From Aliidongia dinghuensis (GTDB lineage: Bacteria > Pseudomonadota > Alphaproteobacteria > ATCC43930 > CGMCC-115725), in NCBI RefSeq assembly GCF_014643535.1, contig NZ_BMJQ01000011.1:124001-188000 (forward strand): a stretch of 64,000 nucleotides of DNA, in the 5' to 3' direction. Of the stretch, positions 28,217-37,411 are shown one piece after another. Position 1 is the first letter of the stretch, and each line of letters begins with the position of its first letter. The position numbers and the translations under genes were made by a program. The notes under the pieces are model-generated. The model searched no databases and had not been told where the DNA came from. It was given only the letters and a program-made list of their open reading frames with translations.

Positions 28217-28220
<4 letters not shown>

Positions 28221-28633
28221 GCCCCGACCCAGTAGAAAGGGCCCCGACCGATCGCCGTCATAAGATCATCATGGCGGTCGACGATCAGGCCGAGACGCTG
28301 CTGCTGATCCAGAGCTTCGTCGAGAGTGCCGGCTACGCCTTCATCGGGGCGCGACGCGGCCGCGAGGCGGTGACGCTCACCGACCGCATGGTGCCGCGGC
28401 TGATCCTGCTCGACGTGCAGATGCCGCTCATCGATGGCTTTGAGACCTGTCGTCTGCTGCGGACGAACCCGGCGCTGAAGTCGGTGCCGATCGCGTTCCT
28501 GACGGCGCGCAAGACCGCCGAAGACGTGACCCAGGGCCTGAGCGCCGGCGGCAATGATTTCATCGTCAAGCCGTTCGATCCGGACAAGCTCCTGGAACGG
28601 ATCGACTATTGGGTGAACCGCCGCAGCCGCTGA
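28217..28633 (+). CDS. Single-domain response regulator
   Basis: 138 aa, one receiver domain and no output domain. Acidic pocket AVDD near 19-22, phosphoacceptor Asp in LILLDVQMP near 59, Thr in FLTARK and Lys in FIVKPFDPD. The start overlaps the kinase stop (ATGA), so the pair is translationally coupled; the receiver is the likely phosphoryl acceptor from the kinase Hpt domain, or a phosphate sink. Its downstream target is not visible in this window. Confidence 0.92.
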
Positions 28634-28650
28634 ACCGGACGCACGGCGGC

Positions 28651-29130
28651 TCAGTCGAGGGCCGACGCCAGAAGCTCCAGGGCGGCCGCCGTGAAGGCGC
28701 GCATGTTGGCTGCCCGGTCGGCCGATCCCGTCTCGATCCGCCGTTCCTGGCTCGTCGGGCCGTCGATTGCCAAACAGGCGTGACCGGCCGGATCGCCGTA
28801 GCGATTGCCCGTGGGGCCGGAGGCGCCCGTCTCGGCCAGGCCCCAGGTCGCGCCGAACTTCTGACGGACCGTCCGGGCGAGGAGCGCCGCATAGGGCTCG
28901 GTCGCCGGCCGGATGCCGATGAGATCGTCGGGCGTGACGCCGAGCAGCGCCGCACGGGCGATGCCGGTATAGACGACGGCGCCGCCGAGGAAATAGGCCG
29001 AGGCGCCCGGGACCGCGAGCAGGGCCGCCGAGACCAGTCCGCCGGCTGAGGATTCCGCCACGGCGATTGTTTCGCCGCGCGCGATAAGCCGTGCCGCGAC
29101 GCGGGCGGCGATGAGATCCAGGTCCGTCAT
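28651..29130 (-). CDS. pncC: CinA C-terminal domain protein, nicotinamide-nucleotide amidase
   Basis: 159 aa, the stand-alone CinA C-terminal domain that deamidates nicotinamide mononucleotide to nicotinate mononucleotide in NAD recycling. Family motifs: TIAVAESSAGGLVSAAL near 21-37 (catalytic serine region), YFLGGAVVYTG near 46 and LAETGASGPTGN near 98. Length is typical (about 160 aa). It lies 84 bp downstream of the lipocalin-like gene on the same strand and convergent with the response regulator. Confidence 0.9.
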   Translation of the reverse strand: MTDLDLIAARVAARLIARGETIAVAESSAGGLVSAALLAVPGASAYFLGGAVVYTGIARAALLGVTPDDLIGIRPATEPYAALLARTVRQKFGATWGLAETGASGPTGNRYGDPAGHACLAIDGPTSQERRIETGSADRAANMRAFTAAALELLASALD

Positions 29131-29214
29131 TGATGCTCCCCTTCGATCGGCACGTGCGAAAATACAGCCCGGGCGTTGCGCTGTCTGCCGTAGCGGTCGA
29201 GGGGCGTGCGACCG

Positions 29215-29715
29215 CTATCCCCCGAGCCGGTGCGCGCGGTATTCCGCCTGCTCGTGCCAGGTCCGGCCGTCGTCGAGCGAGCGCTCGCCCAGCCAGCGAA
29301 AGGATTCCGGCGTAATCTCGCGGAAGCTCCAGCGCACCGGCACGCCGACGTCGGTCTTGCCGAGCTGGACGATGTCCGGGCCCTCGGCCCGGCCGATCTG
29401 GCGGGTATAGTACTGTCGGACCGGATCGCTCCACAGGATGTGCCACGCGTCGAGGCCGGGGTCGTAGATGCGCAAGGTCGTGCCGTAGAACACGCCCGGC
29501 AGGGCCCAGACATCCTGGATCGCCCGGCCTTCGAGCGCCCAGGCGAAGCGGATACGGCCGCGGCCGGTGCTGCGGCTGCCATCGTCGGCGGTGAGGATGG
29601 CATCCATCTCCCAGGCGCCGATGAACTGGCCGTAGAGGCCCATCTTGTCGGCGCGGTCCGCGGCCGGGCCGTTGGCGAACAAGAGATCGGCGAGCGAGAA
29701 CGAAACGGCGTTCAT
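29215..29715 (-). CDS. DUF1579-like/calycin-type protein, hypothetical
   Basis: 166 aa without signal peptide. Alternating beta-strand segments (GAWEMDAILTADDGSRSTGRG, DVWALPGVFYGTTLRIYDP, AWHILWSDPVRQYYTRQIG, VRWSFREITPESFRWLGE) suggest a small beta barrel like DUF1579/lipocalin-like proteins, many of which bind small hydrophobic ligands. The start is the ATG of MNAVSFSLADLLFANG; the longer open frame upstream is antisense to the SDR gene. Divergent from that SDR gene, possibly cotranscribed with pncC. Function not assigned. Confidence 0.72.
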   Translation of the reverse strand: MNAVSFSLADLLFANGPAADRADKMGLYGQFIGAWEMDAILTADDGSRSTGRGRIRFAWALEGRAIQDVWALPGVFYGTTLRIYDPGLDAWHILWSDPVRQYYTRQIGRAEGPDIVQLGKTDVGVPVRWSFREITPESFRWLGERSLDDGRTWHEQAEYRAHRLGG

Positions 29716-29904
29716 GAGACTAGCTCCGTGATGGCGGTCGTCTCTTCCTAAGTCGTCCGCCGCGCCTCGCGCTTGGGAGAAATTGCTCAAGTGCGCATGA
29801 CCGAATGCGCGCCATGCAAGCTCTGCGATTTCATTTCGGAGCAAATGATCCAAAACTATCCGCCAAGCCGGCGCTGATGCCGGCGCAGACGAAGAGGTGC
29901 ACAG

Positions 29905-30624
29905 ATGGTTCGGCGTAAATTCCTCGTCACCGGCGCCAGCAAGGGCATTGGCCTGGCTCTCTCGGAACGCCTGGCGGCCGAGGGGCATCATGTCGTCGGC
30001 ATCGCCCGCGGTGCCGACGCGAGCTTTCCGGGCACGCTCGTCCAGCTCGATCTCGATGATCGGGCCGCAAGCGCTGCTGCGCTTGCCGAGCTGGCGGCGC
30101 GCCATGATTTCGACGGCGTCGTCAACAATGTCGGCCTGGCCCGGCTGCATGCCGTGGGCGCGATCGATCTTGCCGATGTCGACGACATCTTCCGCACGAA
30201 CCTGCATCCGACGATCCAGACCGTGCAGGCGCTGTTGCCGGGCATGAAGGCGAGAGGCTGGGGCCGCATCGTCAATCTGTCGAGCCTGGTCTCGCTCGGC
30301 GCCATGAACCGGACGGCCTATGCGGCGGCCAAGGCGGCGGTGATCAGCATGACCCGGACCTGGGCGCTTGAGCTGGCCGAGACCGGCATCACCGTGAACG
30401 GCGTGGCACCAGGGCCGACCGAGACGGAGATGTTCCGCCGCAACACGTCCGTCGGCAGCGAGGCCGAGCGCCGCTTCCTGGCGCTGGTGCCGATGCGCCG
30501 CGTGGGCCAGCCGAACGAACTTGCGGCCGCGATCGCCTTCTTCCTCGCCGAGGACGCAGGCTTCGTCACCGGCCAGACGCTGTTCGTCGACGGCGGCGCC
30601 TCGATCGGCAAGGCGTCGCTCTGA
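29905..30624 (+). CDS. SDR-family oxidoreductase
   Basis: 239 aa. Classical short-chain dehydrogenase: NAD(P) motif TGASKGIG near 9-16, NNVG near 73-76, catalytic Ser in NLSSL, YAAAKAA carrying the YxxxK pair, then GVAPGPTETEM. The C-terminal GQTLFVDGGASIGK is typical of FabG-like enzymes. Substrate unknown. Preceded by GAGGTGCACAG; an AraC regulator follows on the same strand and may control it. Confidence 0.9.
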   Translation: MVRRKFLVTGASKGIGLALSERLAAEGHHVVGIARGADASFPGTLVQLDLDDRAASAAALAELAARHDFDGVVNNVGLARLHAVGAIDLADVDDIFRTNLHPTIQTVQALLPGMKARGWGRIVNLSSLVSLGAMNRTAYAAAKAAVISMTRTWALELAETGITVNGVAPGPTETEMFRRNTSVGSEAERRFLALVPMRRVGQPNELAAAIAFFLAEDAGFVTGQTLFVDGGASIGKASL

Positions 30625-30676
30625 TAAACCGACCGGCAGGCTCGTGGTGGCGGGCCTGCTGGTCTATGCTGGCGGC

Positions 30677-31504
30677 ATGACGACGACCGCTCGCCTGCTC
30701 GCATCGGGGGACGGCTGGAGCGTGCGCGACCTCATGTGCACGGCCGGCCCGGCGACGCGCCCGTTCGAGGAGCGGCACGGCGCCATGTGCATCGCCGCGG
30801 TGCTGCGCGGCAGCTTCCAGTATCGCGCGGCCCCGGGGGCGGCCCTGCTGGCGCCGGGCGCCCTGCTGCTGGGCAATGCCGACACATGCTTCGAGTGCGG
30901 CCACGCTCACGGCGTCGGCGACCATTGCGTCTCGTTCCACTTCGATCCGGCCTATTTCGAGCGGATCCTGGCCGCCGTGCCGGGCGCGCGACGGCTGGAC
31001 TTCACGCGGCCGAGCCTGCCGCCGGCACCAGCGCTGATTCCGCTCCTGGCTGTGGTCGAGGCGGCCGTGGCTGAGCCGACTGACATCGATGCGCCACTGC
31101 TCGAGGAACTGGGCCTGCGTCTTGCCGGCGCCGTCGCGGCGATGACGGCCGGCCGCAAGCCGTCGCGGGAGCCCAGCCGGCGCGATGAACGGCGGATCGG
31201 TGCCGCGCTCCGCCGCCTGGAGCAGGCGGAGGAGACGATCCCGCTGGCCGAGCTTGCCCGCGATGCGGCGATGAGCCCGTTCCATTTTCTCAGAACCTTC
31301 CGCAGGGTCGCCGGTGTCACGCCGTATCAGTTCGTGCTGGGCGAGCGGATGCGCCGCGCGGCCGTGTGCCTTAGCCGGACGGACGAGCCGGTCTCGGCCA
31401 TCGCCTATGACGCCGGCTTCGGCGACCTTTCAACCTTCAACCGCCGTTTCCGTCGCGTAATGGGTGCCAGCCCGACGGCCTATCGGCGAGGGGGATCGCC
31501 ATGA
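30677..31504 (+). CDS. AraC-family transcriptional regulator
   Basis: 275 aa. An N-terminal cupin-like sensing region (about 20-100), then the AraC double helix-turn-helix from about 175: IPLAELARDAAMSPFHFLRTFRRVAGVTPYQFV and VSAIAYDAGFGDLSTFNRRFRRVMGASPTAYR. No effector is known. The stop overlaps the GFA gene start (ATGA), so the two are coupled. Confidence 0.92.
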   Translation: MTTTARLLASGDGWSVRDLMCTAGPATRPFEERHGAMCIAAVLRGSFQYRAAPGAALLAPGALLLGNADTCFECGHAHGVGDHCVSFHFDPAYFERILAAVPGARRLDFTRPSLPPAPALIPLLAVVEAAVAEPTDIDAPLLEELGLRLAGAVAAMTAGRKPSREPSRRDERRIGAALRRLEQAEETIPLAELARDAAMSPFHFLRTFRRVAGVTPYQFVLGERMRRAAVCLSRTDEPVSAIAYDAGFGDLSTFNRRFRRVMGASPTAYRRGGSP

Positions 31505-31899
31505 CCGACCGGATGCTCACCGGCGGATGCTATTGCGGTGCTGTCCGTTATGAAGTGACTGACGAGTTCGTCTATGCCATGAACTGCCATTGCTCGAACT
31601 GCCGGCGGACAACGGGGGCGGCCTTCAAGCCGTTCGCGGGCATCGAGACCGACAAGTTGACGGTGACCGAGGGCGCGGACAAGCTCATGCGTTACGGCGA
31701 CGAAACCGGCCACGACGCGCATTGCCGGCTCTGCGGCTCGCTGCTCTATTCGCTGGTCCGCGACGGCGCCTATGTCCATGTCGCCATGGGCACGCTCATC
31801 GACGACCCGTCGATCCGCCCGAGCCGGCACATCTTCGTGGGCTCCAAGGCACCCTGGTTCACGATCACCGACGGTCTGCCGCAGGCGGAGGAGTTTTGA
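31501..31899 (+). CDS. GFA-family zinc protein (glutathione-dependent formaldehyde-activating-like)
   Basis: 132 aa. Zinc ligands CYCGAVRYE (C10, C12), CHCSNCRR (C31, C33, C36) and HCRLCG (C78, C81), the GFA/CENP-V pattern. Members were first linked to S-hydroxymethylglutathione formation, but most have no proven function. Its start overlaps the AraC stop by 4 nt. A formaldehyde or thiol-stress role next to this regulator is plausible but unproven. Confidence 0.88.
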   Translation: MTDRMLTGGCYCGAVRYEVTDEFVYAMNCHCSNCRRTTGAAFKPFAGIETDKLTVTEGADKLMRYGDETGHDAHCRLCGSLLYSLVRDGAYVHVAMGTLIDDPSIRPSRHIFVGSKAPWFTITDGLPQAEEF

Positions 31900-31908
31900 A
31901 GGCACCGG

Positions 31909-31966
31909 TTGATATCGGTCTTTGCAAAGTGATATCGTGGATATCAATTTTGGTGCGGTGATATCG
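31909..31966. promoter_or_regulatory. Four-copy GATATC operator upstream of the toxin-antitoxin pair
   Basis: GATATC occurs at 31911, 31931, 31940 and 31960, giving spacings of 20, 9 and 20 bp. The first and third form an inverted pair (TTGATATC ... GATATCAA); the second and fourth are direct copies of GTGATATCG. The last copy touches the antitoxin ATG. The arrangement fits autoregulation by a ribbon-helix-helix antitoxin complex. Confidence 0.65.
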
Positions 31967-32206
31967 ATGGCGGCGATCACCATCAGGAACCTGTCGGATG
32001 AGACGCACCGGGCCCTCAGGCTGCGAGCGGCAGAGCATGGCCGCAGCACGGAAGCGGAGGTGCGCGCCATCCTCGACGCGGCGGTGCATCCACCGGACGA
32101 GATCAAAATGGGGGCAGCACTGGTCGAGATTTTCCGGCCGTCGGCCGGCGTCGATATCGAAATCGAGCGCGATCGCTCGCCGATGGAGCCCGCGCGCTTC
32201 GAATGA
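31967..32206 (+). CDS. fitA: FitA-type ribbon-helix-helix antitoxin
   Basis: 79 aa. The N-terminal MAAITIRNLSDETHRALRLR and AAEHGRSTEAEVRAILDAA match the FitA/StbC antitoxin signature, in which the first strand binds DNA as a dimer and the C-terminal tail blocks the PIN toxin. The ATG at 31967 is chosen because the fold begins there. The stop overlaps the toxin start (ATGA). Expected to repress its own promoter with the toxin through the GATATC array. Confidence 0.88.
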   Translation: MAAITIRNLSDETHRALRLRAAEHGRSTEAEVRAILDAAVHPPDEIKMGAALVEIFRPSAGVDIEIERDRSPMEPARFE

Positions 32207-32622
32207 TCCTGGTCGATACCAACGTCGTGTCCGAAACGATGCGGCGGATGCCGGACCCCAGGGTCGTGACGTGGCTCGACGCGCAACGGCGCGAGATGCT
32301 CCATCTCTCGACGATCAGTCTCGCCGAGTTGCTGCTGGGCATCGCCGTGCTGCCAGACGGACAGCGGAAGCGGGACTTGGAGCGAGCGCTGCGCGAGCGG
32401 GCGGTGCCGTTGTTCGGCGAACGGCTGCTCGGTTTCGATGAGGCAGCGGCTATCGCCTTCGCCGACATCGTCGGCCGGACACGCAGAGCGGGCTTCACCA
32501 TCGGCATGGCTGACGGCCAGATCGCAGCAACGGCGGCGGCGCGCGGACTCATCGTTGCGACCCGAGATACGGGGCCGTTCGTAGCCGCCGGATTGCCGGT
32601 CATCAACCCCTGGGAAGGCTAA
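32203..32622 (+). CDS. fitB: PIN-domain ribonuclease toxin (FitB/VapC family)
   Basis: 139 aa. The four acidic metal-binding residues of an active PIN nuclease are present: D5 ([10 protein letters not shown]), E42 (SLAELLLG), D104 (GMADGQIAA) and D122 (ATRDTGPF). The sequence ends with the family's NPWEG. Target RNA unknown. The start overlaps the antitoxin stop by 4 nt. Convergent with lipB, overlapping its last 4 bp. The pair looks intact, so both genes are probably functional. Confidence 0.92.
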   Translation: MILVDTNVVSETMRRMPDPRVVTWLDAQRREMLHLSTISLAELLLGIAVLPDGQRKRDLERALRERAVPLFGERLLGFDEAAAIAFADIVGRTRRAGFTIGMADGQIAATAAARGLIVATRDTGPFVAAGLPVINPWEG

Positions 32623-33251
32623 TCCCGGCCGAACACCTCGCCGAAGGCGGCGCGCATGGCGGCGTCGACCTCGGGCATCGAGACCAGGATGCCTTGCGCC
32701 GCGAGCGAAGTGACGCCGTGCTGGCGGATGCCGCAGGGCACGATGCCGGCGAAATTCTTCAGGTCCGGCTCGACGTTGAGCGCCACGCCGTGGAACGTCA
32801 CCCAATGGCGCACGCGCACGCCGATCGCGGCGATCTTGTTCTCGGCTCCGTCGCGCTCGGCGACCCAGATGCCGACACGGCCGTCGCGCCGCTCGCCCTT
32901 CACCTGGAAGCGGGCGAGGGTGCGGATCAGCCATTCCTCGAGGTCGTGTACATAGCGCCGGATGTCGCCGCCATGGTGCTTCAGGTCGAGCATGACGTAG
33001 CCCACGCGCTGGCCGGGTCCGTGATAGGTGAACTGGCCGCCGCGACCGGTGCGGTAAACCGGCAGGCCCGCCGTGTCCAACAGGTCCTCGTCGCGGGCGC
33101 TGGTGCCGGCGGTGTAGAGCGGCGGGTGCTCGAGCAGCCAGACCTGCTCCGGCGCCGTGCCGTCGTGGATCTGGGCGACGCGCGCTTCCATCTCGCGGCT
33201 CGCCGTCTCGTAATCGACCAGCCCGTCGCTGATCCGCCATTCCATGCTCAT
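32619..33251 (-). CDS. lipB: Octanoyltransferase (lipoyl(octanoyl) transferase)
   Basis: 210 aa. It moves octanoyl groups from acyl carrier protein to lipoyl domains, the first step of protein lipoylation for pyruvate and 2-oxoglutarate dehydrogenases. [12 protein letters not shown] (70-81) is the family signature; K139 in [10 protein letters not shown] and C173 in [13 protein letters not shown] are the catalytic pair. The ATG at 33251 (or 33245) is preferred; an upstream TTG at 33287 would add unconserved residues. The 3' end overlaps the convergent toxin gene by 4 bp. Confidence 0.95.
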   Translation of the reverse strand: MSMEWRISDGLVDYETASREMEARVAQIHDGTAPEQVWLLEHPPLYTAGTSARDEDLLDTAGLPVYRTGRGGQFTYHGPGQRVGYVMLDLKHHGGDIRRYVHDLEEWLIRTLARFQVKGERRDGRVGIWVAERDGAENKIAAIGVRVRHWVTFHGVALNVEPDLKNFAGIVPCGIRQHGVTSLAAQGILVSMPEVDAAMRAAFGEVFGRD

Positions 33252-33347
33252 GCCGTCGAGACCGCCCGTTCGTCGGAAATTCGTCAAGCCGGAACATCTC
33301 TACCCGCCTCGCAGGGCAGGTCTGTCACCGTCTTCGAAAAGCATCGC

Positions 33348-33376
33348 TTGATATGGTAATGCCGATTTGCTATCCA
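33348..33376 (+). promoter_or_regulatory. Probable promoter of tRNA-Leu
   Basis: TTGATA (33348-33353) and TATCCA (33371-33376) are separated by exactly 17 bp, about 50 bp before the mature tRNA. Good -35 match, weaker -10. Confidence 0.45.
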
Positions 33377-33426
33377 CCCCGAACCTCAACGGACCGCCCA
33401 TGCTTCGGGCGGGATTGATACGACGT

Positions 33427-33513
33427 GCGGTCGTGGCGGAATTGGTAGACGCGCAGCGTTGAGGTCGCTGTGGGGGAAACCCTGTGGAAGTTCGAGTCTT
33501 CTCGACCGCACCA
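33427..33513 (+). tRNA. tRNA-Leu (anticodon GAG)
   Basis: 87 nt. Acceptor stem GCGGTCG/CGACCGC, D arm with GGTAGACGCGC, anticodon stem CAGCG/CGCTG with loop TTGAGGT (GAG at 33461-33463), a long class II variable arm (GGGGGAAACCC) and T arm GGAAG-TTCGAGT-CTTCT. Discriminator A and an encoded CCA end the gene. It reads CUC and CUU codons. No integrase or attachment repeat is visible next to it. Confidence 0.95.
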
Positions 33514-33623
33514 TCTTCTTTCTCTTCGAAAAAATCTGATCTGCTCCGTGCGACGTAGCCCTTGTGCACGGACGGGGCCTCAGGCTTACCTGTGCTCTAG
33601 AAGAGCTCTTGGGAAAGAAGCCT

Positions 33624-35936
33624 ATGGCCGAAGATCTGCGCGAAGCCGCCCTCGATTATCACCGCTATCCGACGCCGGGTAAGATCGGGGTCCATGCGAC
33701 CAAGCCGCTGTCGACCCAGCGCGACCTGGCGCTGGCCTATTCGCCGGGCGTCGCCGAAGCCTGCCTGCTGATCGCCAAGGATCCGGCCGAGGTCGCGAAC
33801 ATGACCTCGCGCGGCAACCTGGTCGGCGTCATTTCGAACGGCACGGCCGTGCTGGGCCTCGGCAACATCGGCCCGCTCGCCTCCAAGCCCGTCATGGAAG
33901 GCAAGGGCGTGCTGTTCAAGAAGTTCGCCGGCATCGACGTGTTCGACATCGAGGTCGACGCGCTTGACCCGGACCGGTTCGTCGATGTGGTCTCGGCCTT
34001 GGAGCCGACCTTCGGCGGCATCAATCTCGAGGACATCAAGGCGCCCGAATGCTTCGAGATCGAGGCGAAGCTCCGCGCCCGCATGAAGATCCCGGTCTTC
34101 CACGACGATCAGCACGGCACCGCCATCATCGTCGCCGCCGCGATCCGCAATGCCCTGAAGCTGCGCGGCAAGAAGCTCGACGAGATCAAGCTGGTCGCGT
34201 CCGGCGCCGGCGCTGCTGCACTCGCCTGCCTCGACCTGCTCGTCGACATGGGGCTCAAGGTCGAGAACGTCTGGGTGACCGACCGCTATGGCGTCGTCTG
34301 GGTCGGCCGCAAGGAGGAGATGGATCCGCGCAAGGACCGCTACGCCAAGGAGACGAACGCGCGCACGCTTGCCGACGTGATCGGCGGCGCCGACGTGTTC
34401 CTGGGCCTGTCCGCGCCGAACGTGCTGAAGCCGGAACTCCTGGCGCAGATGGAAAACGGCCCGATCATCATGGCGCTCGCCAACCCGACGCCGGAGATCT
34501 CGCCGGAGGACGCGCGCGCCGTCCGGCCTGACGCCATCATCTGCACCGGCCGGTCGGACTATCCGAACCAGGTCAACAACGTTCTCTGCTTCCCCTACAT
34601 CTTCCGCGGCGCGCTCGACGTCGGTGCCACCACGATCAACGAGGCGATGAAGATCGCCTGCGTCGAGGCGCTGGCCGACCTCGCCATGGCCGAGGCGTCG
34701 GATGTGGTCGCCGCCGCCTATGGCGACCAGAATCTCACCTTCGGGCCCGACTACCTGATCCCGAAGCCGTTCGACCCCAGGCTCATCACCACGCTCGCCC
34801 CGGCCGTCGCCAAGGCGGCGATGGAAAGCGGCGTCGCAACCCGGCCGATCACCGATTTCGACGCCTATCGCCAGCGCCTCTCGCAATTCGTCTTCCGCTC
34901 CGGCCTCGTCATGAAGCCGGTGTTCGAGCGGGCGAAGCAGGACCCGCGGCGCATCGCCTATGCCGAGGGCGAGGACGAGCGCGTGCTCAGGGCCGTGCAG
35001 ACCGTGATCGACGAGGGCATCGCGAAGCCGATCGTGATCGGCCGGCGCGACGTCGTCGAGAAGCGGCTCGAGCGGCTCGGCCTGCACATCCGGATCGACC
35101 AGGATTTCGAGCTGTGCGACCCGCAGGACGACCCGCGCTACCACAGCTACTGGACGCACTATCACAGCGTCATGGAGCGCAAGGGCGTCTCGCCCGATTT
35201 CGCGCGCCACGTGGTCCGCACGCGCAACAGCGTGATCGCGGCGCTGATGGTCGAGCGCGGCGAGGCCGACGCCATGCTGTGCGGTGCCGTGGGTGAGTTC
35301 CACCGCCACCTGCATCACGTCGTCGATGTGATCGGCCTGCAGCCGGGTGTCGACCGGCCGTTCGCGCTCTCGGTCCTGATCCTGCCGACCGGCACCTTCT
35401 TCCTGGCCGACACGTTCGTCGCCCACGACCCGTGCGCGGAGGACCTGGCCTGGATCACGGTCCATGCCGCCGCGACCGTGAAGCATTTCGGCTTCGAGCC
35501 CAAGGTGGCGCTGCTGTCGCACGCGAGCTTCGGCAGTTCCGACGCGCCCTCGGCCAAGAAGATGCGCCGGGCGCTGGAGCTGATCCGCGAGCGGGCGCCC
35601 GAACTCGAGGTCGAGGGCGAGATGCAGGCCGATCTCGCCTTCTCGGCCGAGAGCCGCCACCGCGCCTTCCCGAACTCGCGGCTCACCGGCTCGGCCAACC
35701 TGCTCATCATGCCGACGCTCGATGCCGCCAACATCGCCTTCAATCTCCTGAAGGCATTGGGCGACGGTCTCGCGATCGGCCCGGCGCTCCTGGGCGTGCG
35801 CAAGCCCGCCCATATCGTGACGCCGTCGACCACCGTGCGCGGCCTCGTCAACATGAGCGCCATCGCGGTCTATGACGCGCAAGTGACGAGCGCGCTCGCC
35901 GAGGAGGCGGCTGCGGCGACGCAATCGGCCGACTGA
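33624..35936 (+). CDS. maeB: NADP-dependent malic enzyme with C-terminal phosphotransacetylase-like domain
   Basis: 770 aa. The malic enzyme half (about 1-420; [44 protein letters not shown], and the NAD(P) fold at [17 protein letters not shown]) decarboxylates malate to pyruvate. The C-terminal half (about 430-765) is a PTA_PTB domain that in MaeB homologues is usually regulatory, sensing acetyl-CoA, rather than catalytic. Length is typical (about 760 aa). GGGAAAGAAG precedes the ATG; the open frame upstream of it is not coding. Monocistronic. Confidence 0.95.
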   Translation: MAEDLREAALDYHRYPTPGKIGVHATKPLSTQRDLALAYSPGVAEACLLIAKDPAEVANMTSRGNLVGVISNGTAVLGLGNIGPLASKPVMEGKGVLFKKFAGIDVFDIEVDALDPDRFVDVVSALEPTFGGINLEDIKAPECFEIEAKLRARMKIPVFHDDQHGTAIIVAAAIRNALKLRGKKLDEIKLVASGAGAAALACLDLLVDMGLKVENVWVTDRYGVVWVGRKEEMDPRKDRYAKETNARTLADVIGGADVFLGLSAPNVLKPELLAQMENGPIIMALANPTPEISPEDARAVRPDAIICTGRSDYPNQVNNVLCFPYIFRGALDVGATTINEAMKIACVEALADLAMAEASDVVAAAYGDQNLTFGPDYLIPKPFDPRLITTLAPAVAKAAMESGVATRPITDFDAYRQRLSQFVFRSGLVMKPVFERAKQDPRRIAYAEGEDERVLRAVQTVIDEGIAKPIVIGRRDVVEKRLERLGLHIRIDQDFELCDPQDDPRYHSYWTHYHSVMERKGVSPDFARHVVRTRNSVIAALMVERGEADAMLCGAVGEFHRHLHHVVDVIGLQPGVDRPFALSVLILPTGTFFLADTFVAHDPCAEDLAWITVHAAATVKHFGFEPKVALLSHASFGSSDAPSAKKMRRALELIRERAPELEVEGEMQADLAFSAESRHRAFPNSRLTGSANLLIMPTLDAANIAFNLLKALGDGLAIGPALLGVRKPAHIVTPSTTVRGLVNMSAIAVYDAQVTSALAEEAAAATQSAD

Positions 35937-36007
35937 CCGTTCATCGGTGGTGAATTGAAAGAGGGTCTCGGCCTCTAGTTGCGTATGTTCGCTCTTTGTT
36001 CTGATTT

Positions 36008-36032
36008 CCTTCCGGTTCTTTGAGCCGGAAGG
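36008..36032 (+). other. Perfect stem-loop before the micro-ORF
   Basis: CCTTCCGG/CCGGAAGG, 8 bp, 9-base loop. The right arm contains the AAGGA of the downstream micro-ORF's ribosome-binding site, so folding would hide it. There is no T run, so it is not a canonical terminator of the malic enzyme gene. Confidence 0.5.
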
Positions 36033-36038
36033 AGCATC

Positions 36039-36077
36039 ATGTCCGCCGTCGTCGATCCTGCTGTTCACGGCAGATGA
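36039..36077 (+). CDS. 12-aa upstream micro-ORF (possible leader peptide)
   Basis: ATG with AAGGAG six bases upstream, encoding MSAVVDPAVHGR, and a TGA that overlaps the ATG of the next gene (ATGA). The downstream gene has no ribosome-binding site of its own, so translation of this micro-ORF probably delivers ribosomes to it. No homology can be claimed for so short a peptide. Confidence 0.4.
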   Translation: MSAVVDPAVHGR

Positions 36078-36343
36078 TCCATCTGCTTCGCGCGCTGATG
36101 ATTACGCTCACACTGCTGATCTCGGTGATCTTCTCGATCGTTTACTGCGGACATGCAATCTGGCTGGGCGACTGGCCATGGATCTGGCCGCCGCCGTGGG
36201 CTCACTACGTGTTCTCTTATTCGAACGTCGAAGAGGACGTAATGCTCGATGAGCTCAGCTCCTTGAGCTATTCGACGCTCCTCCTGTTCGTCGGTTGTTG
36301 GCTTGGCTATCGCCTTGGCCGAGCCGGACGGCAGTCGTCGTGA
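36074..36343 (+). CDS. Small two-helix membrane protein, hypothetical
   Basis: 89 aa. A transmembrane helix at about 5-27 (LRALMITLTLLISVIFSIVYCGHAIW), a tryptophan/proline-rich loop (WLGDWPWIWPPPWAHYVF), an acidic stretch and a second helix at about 68-82, ending RLGRAGRQSS. I do not recognise the family. The start is set by overlap with the 12-aa micro-ORF. Convergent with the aldo/keto reductase. Confidence 0.55.
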   Translation: MIHLLRALMITLTLLISVIFSIVYCGHAIWLGDWPWIWPPPWAHYVFSYSNVEEDVMLDELSSLSYSTLLLFVGCWLGYRLGRAGRQSS

Positions 36344-36385
36344 CGAGATGGCGGGTCCGCTTGACGACGGACCCGCATCCGTGCG

Positions 36386-37411
36386 CTACACCCGCTGCTT
36401 CGCCAGCATCGGGAATCCCTTCTGGTGCCAGGTCGGGTAGGACGGCGTCGCCTCGCTCGCCGCGTCGAGCTTCGCGACCTGCTCGGCCGTCAGATTCCAG
36501 CCGACGGCGCCCATGTTCTGAATGAGCTGCTCCTCGTTGCGGGCGCCGATGATGACGGTCGACACGGTCGGGCGCTGCAGCAGCCAGTTGAGCGCCACCT
36601 GCGGGATGGTCTTGCCCACTTCCTCGGCCACCTCGTCCAGCGCGTCGACGATGGCGAAGAGCCGTTCTTCCGGATAGGCGGGGCCGCTGCCGGCGATATC
36701 ATGGGCGCGGCTGCCGGGCTGGGCCGGCTGGCCGGGGCGGATCTTGCCGGTGAGCTTGCCCCAGCCGAGCGGGCTCCAGATGACGGCACCGACGCCCTGG
36801 TCGCGGCCCAGCGGCATGAGCTCCCACTCGTAGTCGCGGTTCAGGAGCGAGTAGTAAGCCTGGTGCGCCACATAGCGTGGGAAGCCGTGCCGGTCGGACG
36901 CCGCCAGCGACTTCATCAGGTGCCAGCCGTGGAAGTTCGAGCAGCCGATATAGCCGACCTTGCCGGCGCGCACGATCTGGTCGAGCGTCGCCAGCGTCTC
37001 TTCGACCGGCGTATTGTTGTCCTGGCCGTGCAGCTGCAGGAGCTCGATGTGGTCGGTGCCGAGCCGCTTCAGCGCGGCATCGACCGAGCGGGTCAGGTGG
37101 AAGCGCGACGAACCGTAGTCGTTCGGGCCGTTGCCCGCCGGAAAGGTCGCCTTGGTCGAGATCAGCACGCGATCGCGCTTGCCCTTGATCGCGGCGCCCA
37201 GGATCTCCTCGGCCGCCCCGTTCGAATAGACGTCGGCGCTGTCGAACAGCGTCACGCCGTGGTCGAGGCAGATGTCGATGAGCCGGCTTGCGGCGGCGAC
37301 GTCAGTCGAGCCCCAGGCCTTGAAGAAGTCGGTCGTGCCGCCGAAGGTCGCGGTGCCGAACGCGAGCACGGGCACGCGGAAGCCCGACGCGCCGAGATGG
37401 CGATATTCCAT
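36386..37411 (-). CDS. Aldo/keto reductase
   Basis: 341-aa TIM-barrel NADPH oxidoreductase. Motifs: LFDSADVYSNGAAEEILG with the catalytic Asp/Tyr, VLISTKATF with the Lys, LLQLHGQDNNTPVEETL with the His, and the NADP-binding C terminus WLLQRPTVSTVIIGARNEEQL. Substrate unknown. The ATG at 37411 has GGAGAG upstream. Divergent from an FCD-type GntR regulator, which may control it. Confidence 0.92.
   Translation of the reverse strand: MEYRHLGASGFRVPVLAFGTATFGGTTDFFKAWGSTDVAAASRLIDICLDHGVTLFDSADVYSNGAAEEILGAAIKGKRDRVLISTKATFPAGNGPNDYGSSRFHLTRSVDAALKRLGTDHIELLQLHGQDNNTPVEETLATLDQIVRAGKVGYIGCSNFHGWHLMKSLAASDRHGFPRYVAHQAYYSLLNRDYEWELMPLGRDQGVGAVIWSPLGWGKLTGKIRPGQPAQPGSRAHDIAGSGPAYPEERLFAIVDALDEVAEEVGKTIPQVALNWLLQRPTVSTVIIGARNEEQLIQNMGAVGWNLTAEQVAKLDAASEATPSYPTWHQKGFPMLAKQRV

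Noticed and set aside
33427-33623. tRNA-Leu as an integration site for a genomic island
   Set aside because: No integrase gene, no direct repeat of the tRNA 3' end and no composition shift downstream; a core metabolic gene follows.
33597-36068. 823-codon minus-strand frame opposite maeB
   Set aside because: Shadow frame; malic enzyme and PTA motifs are unambiguous on the other strand.
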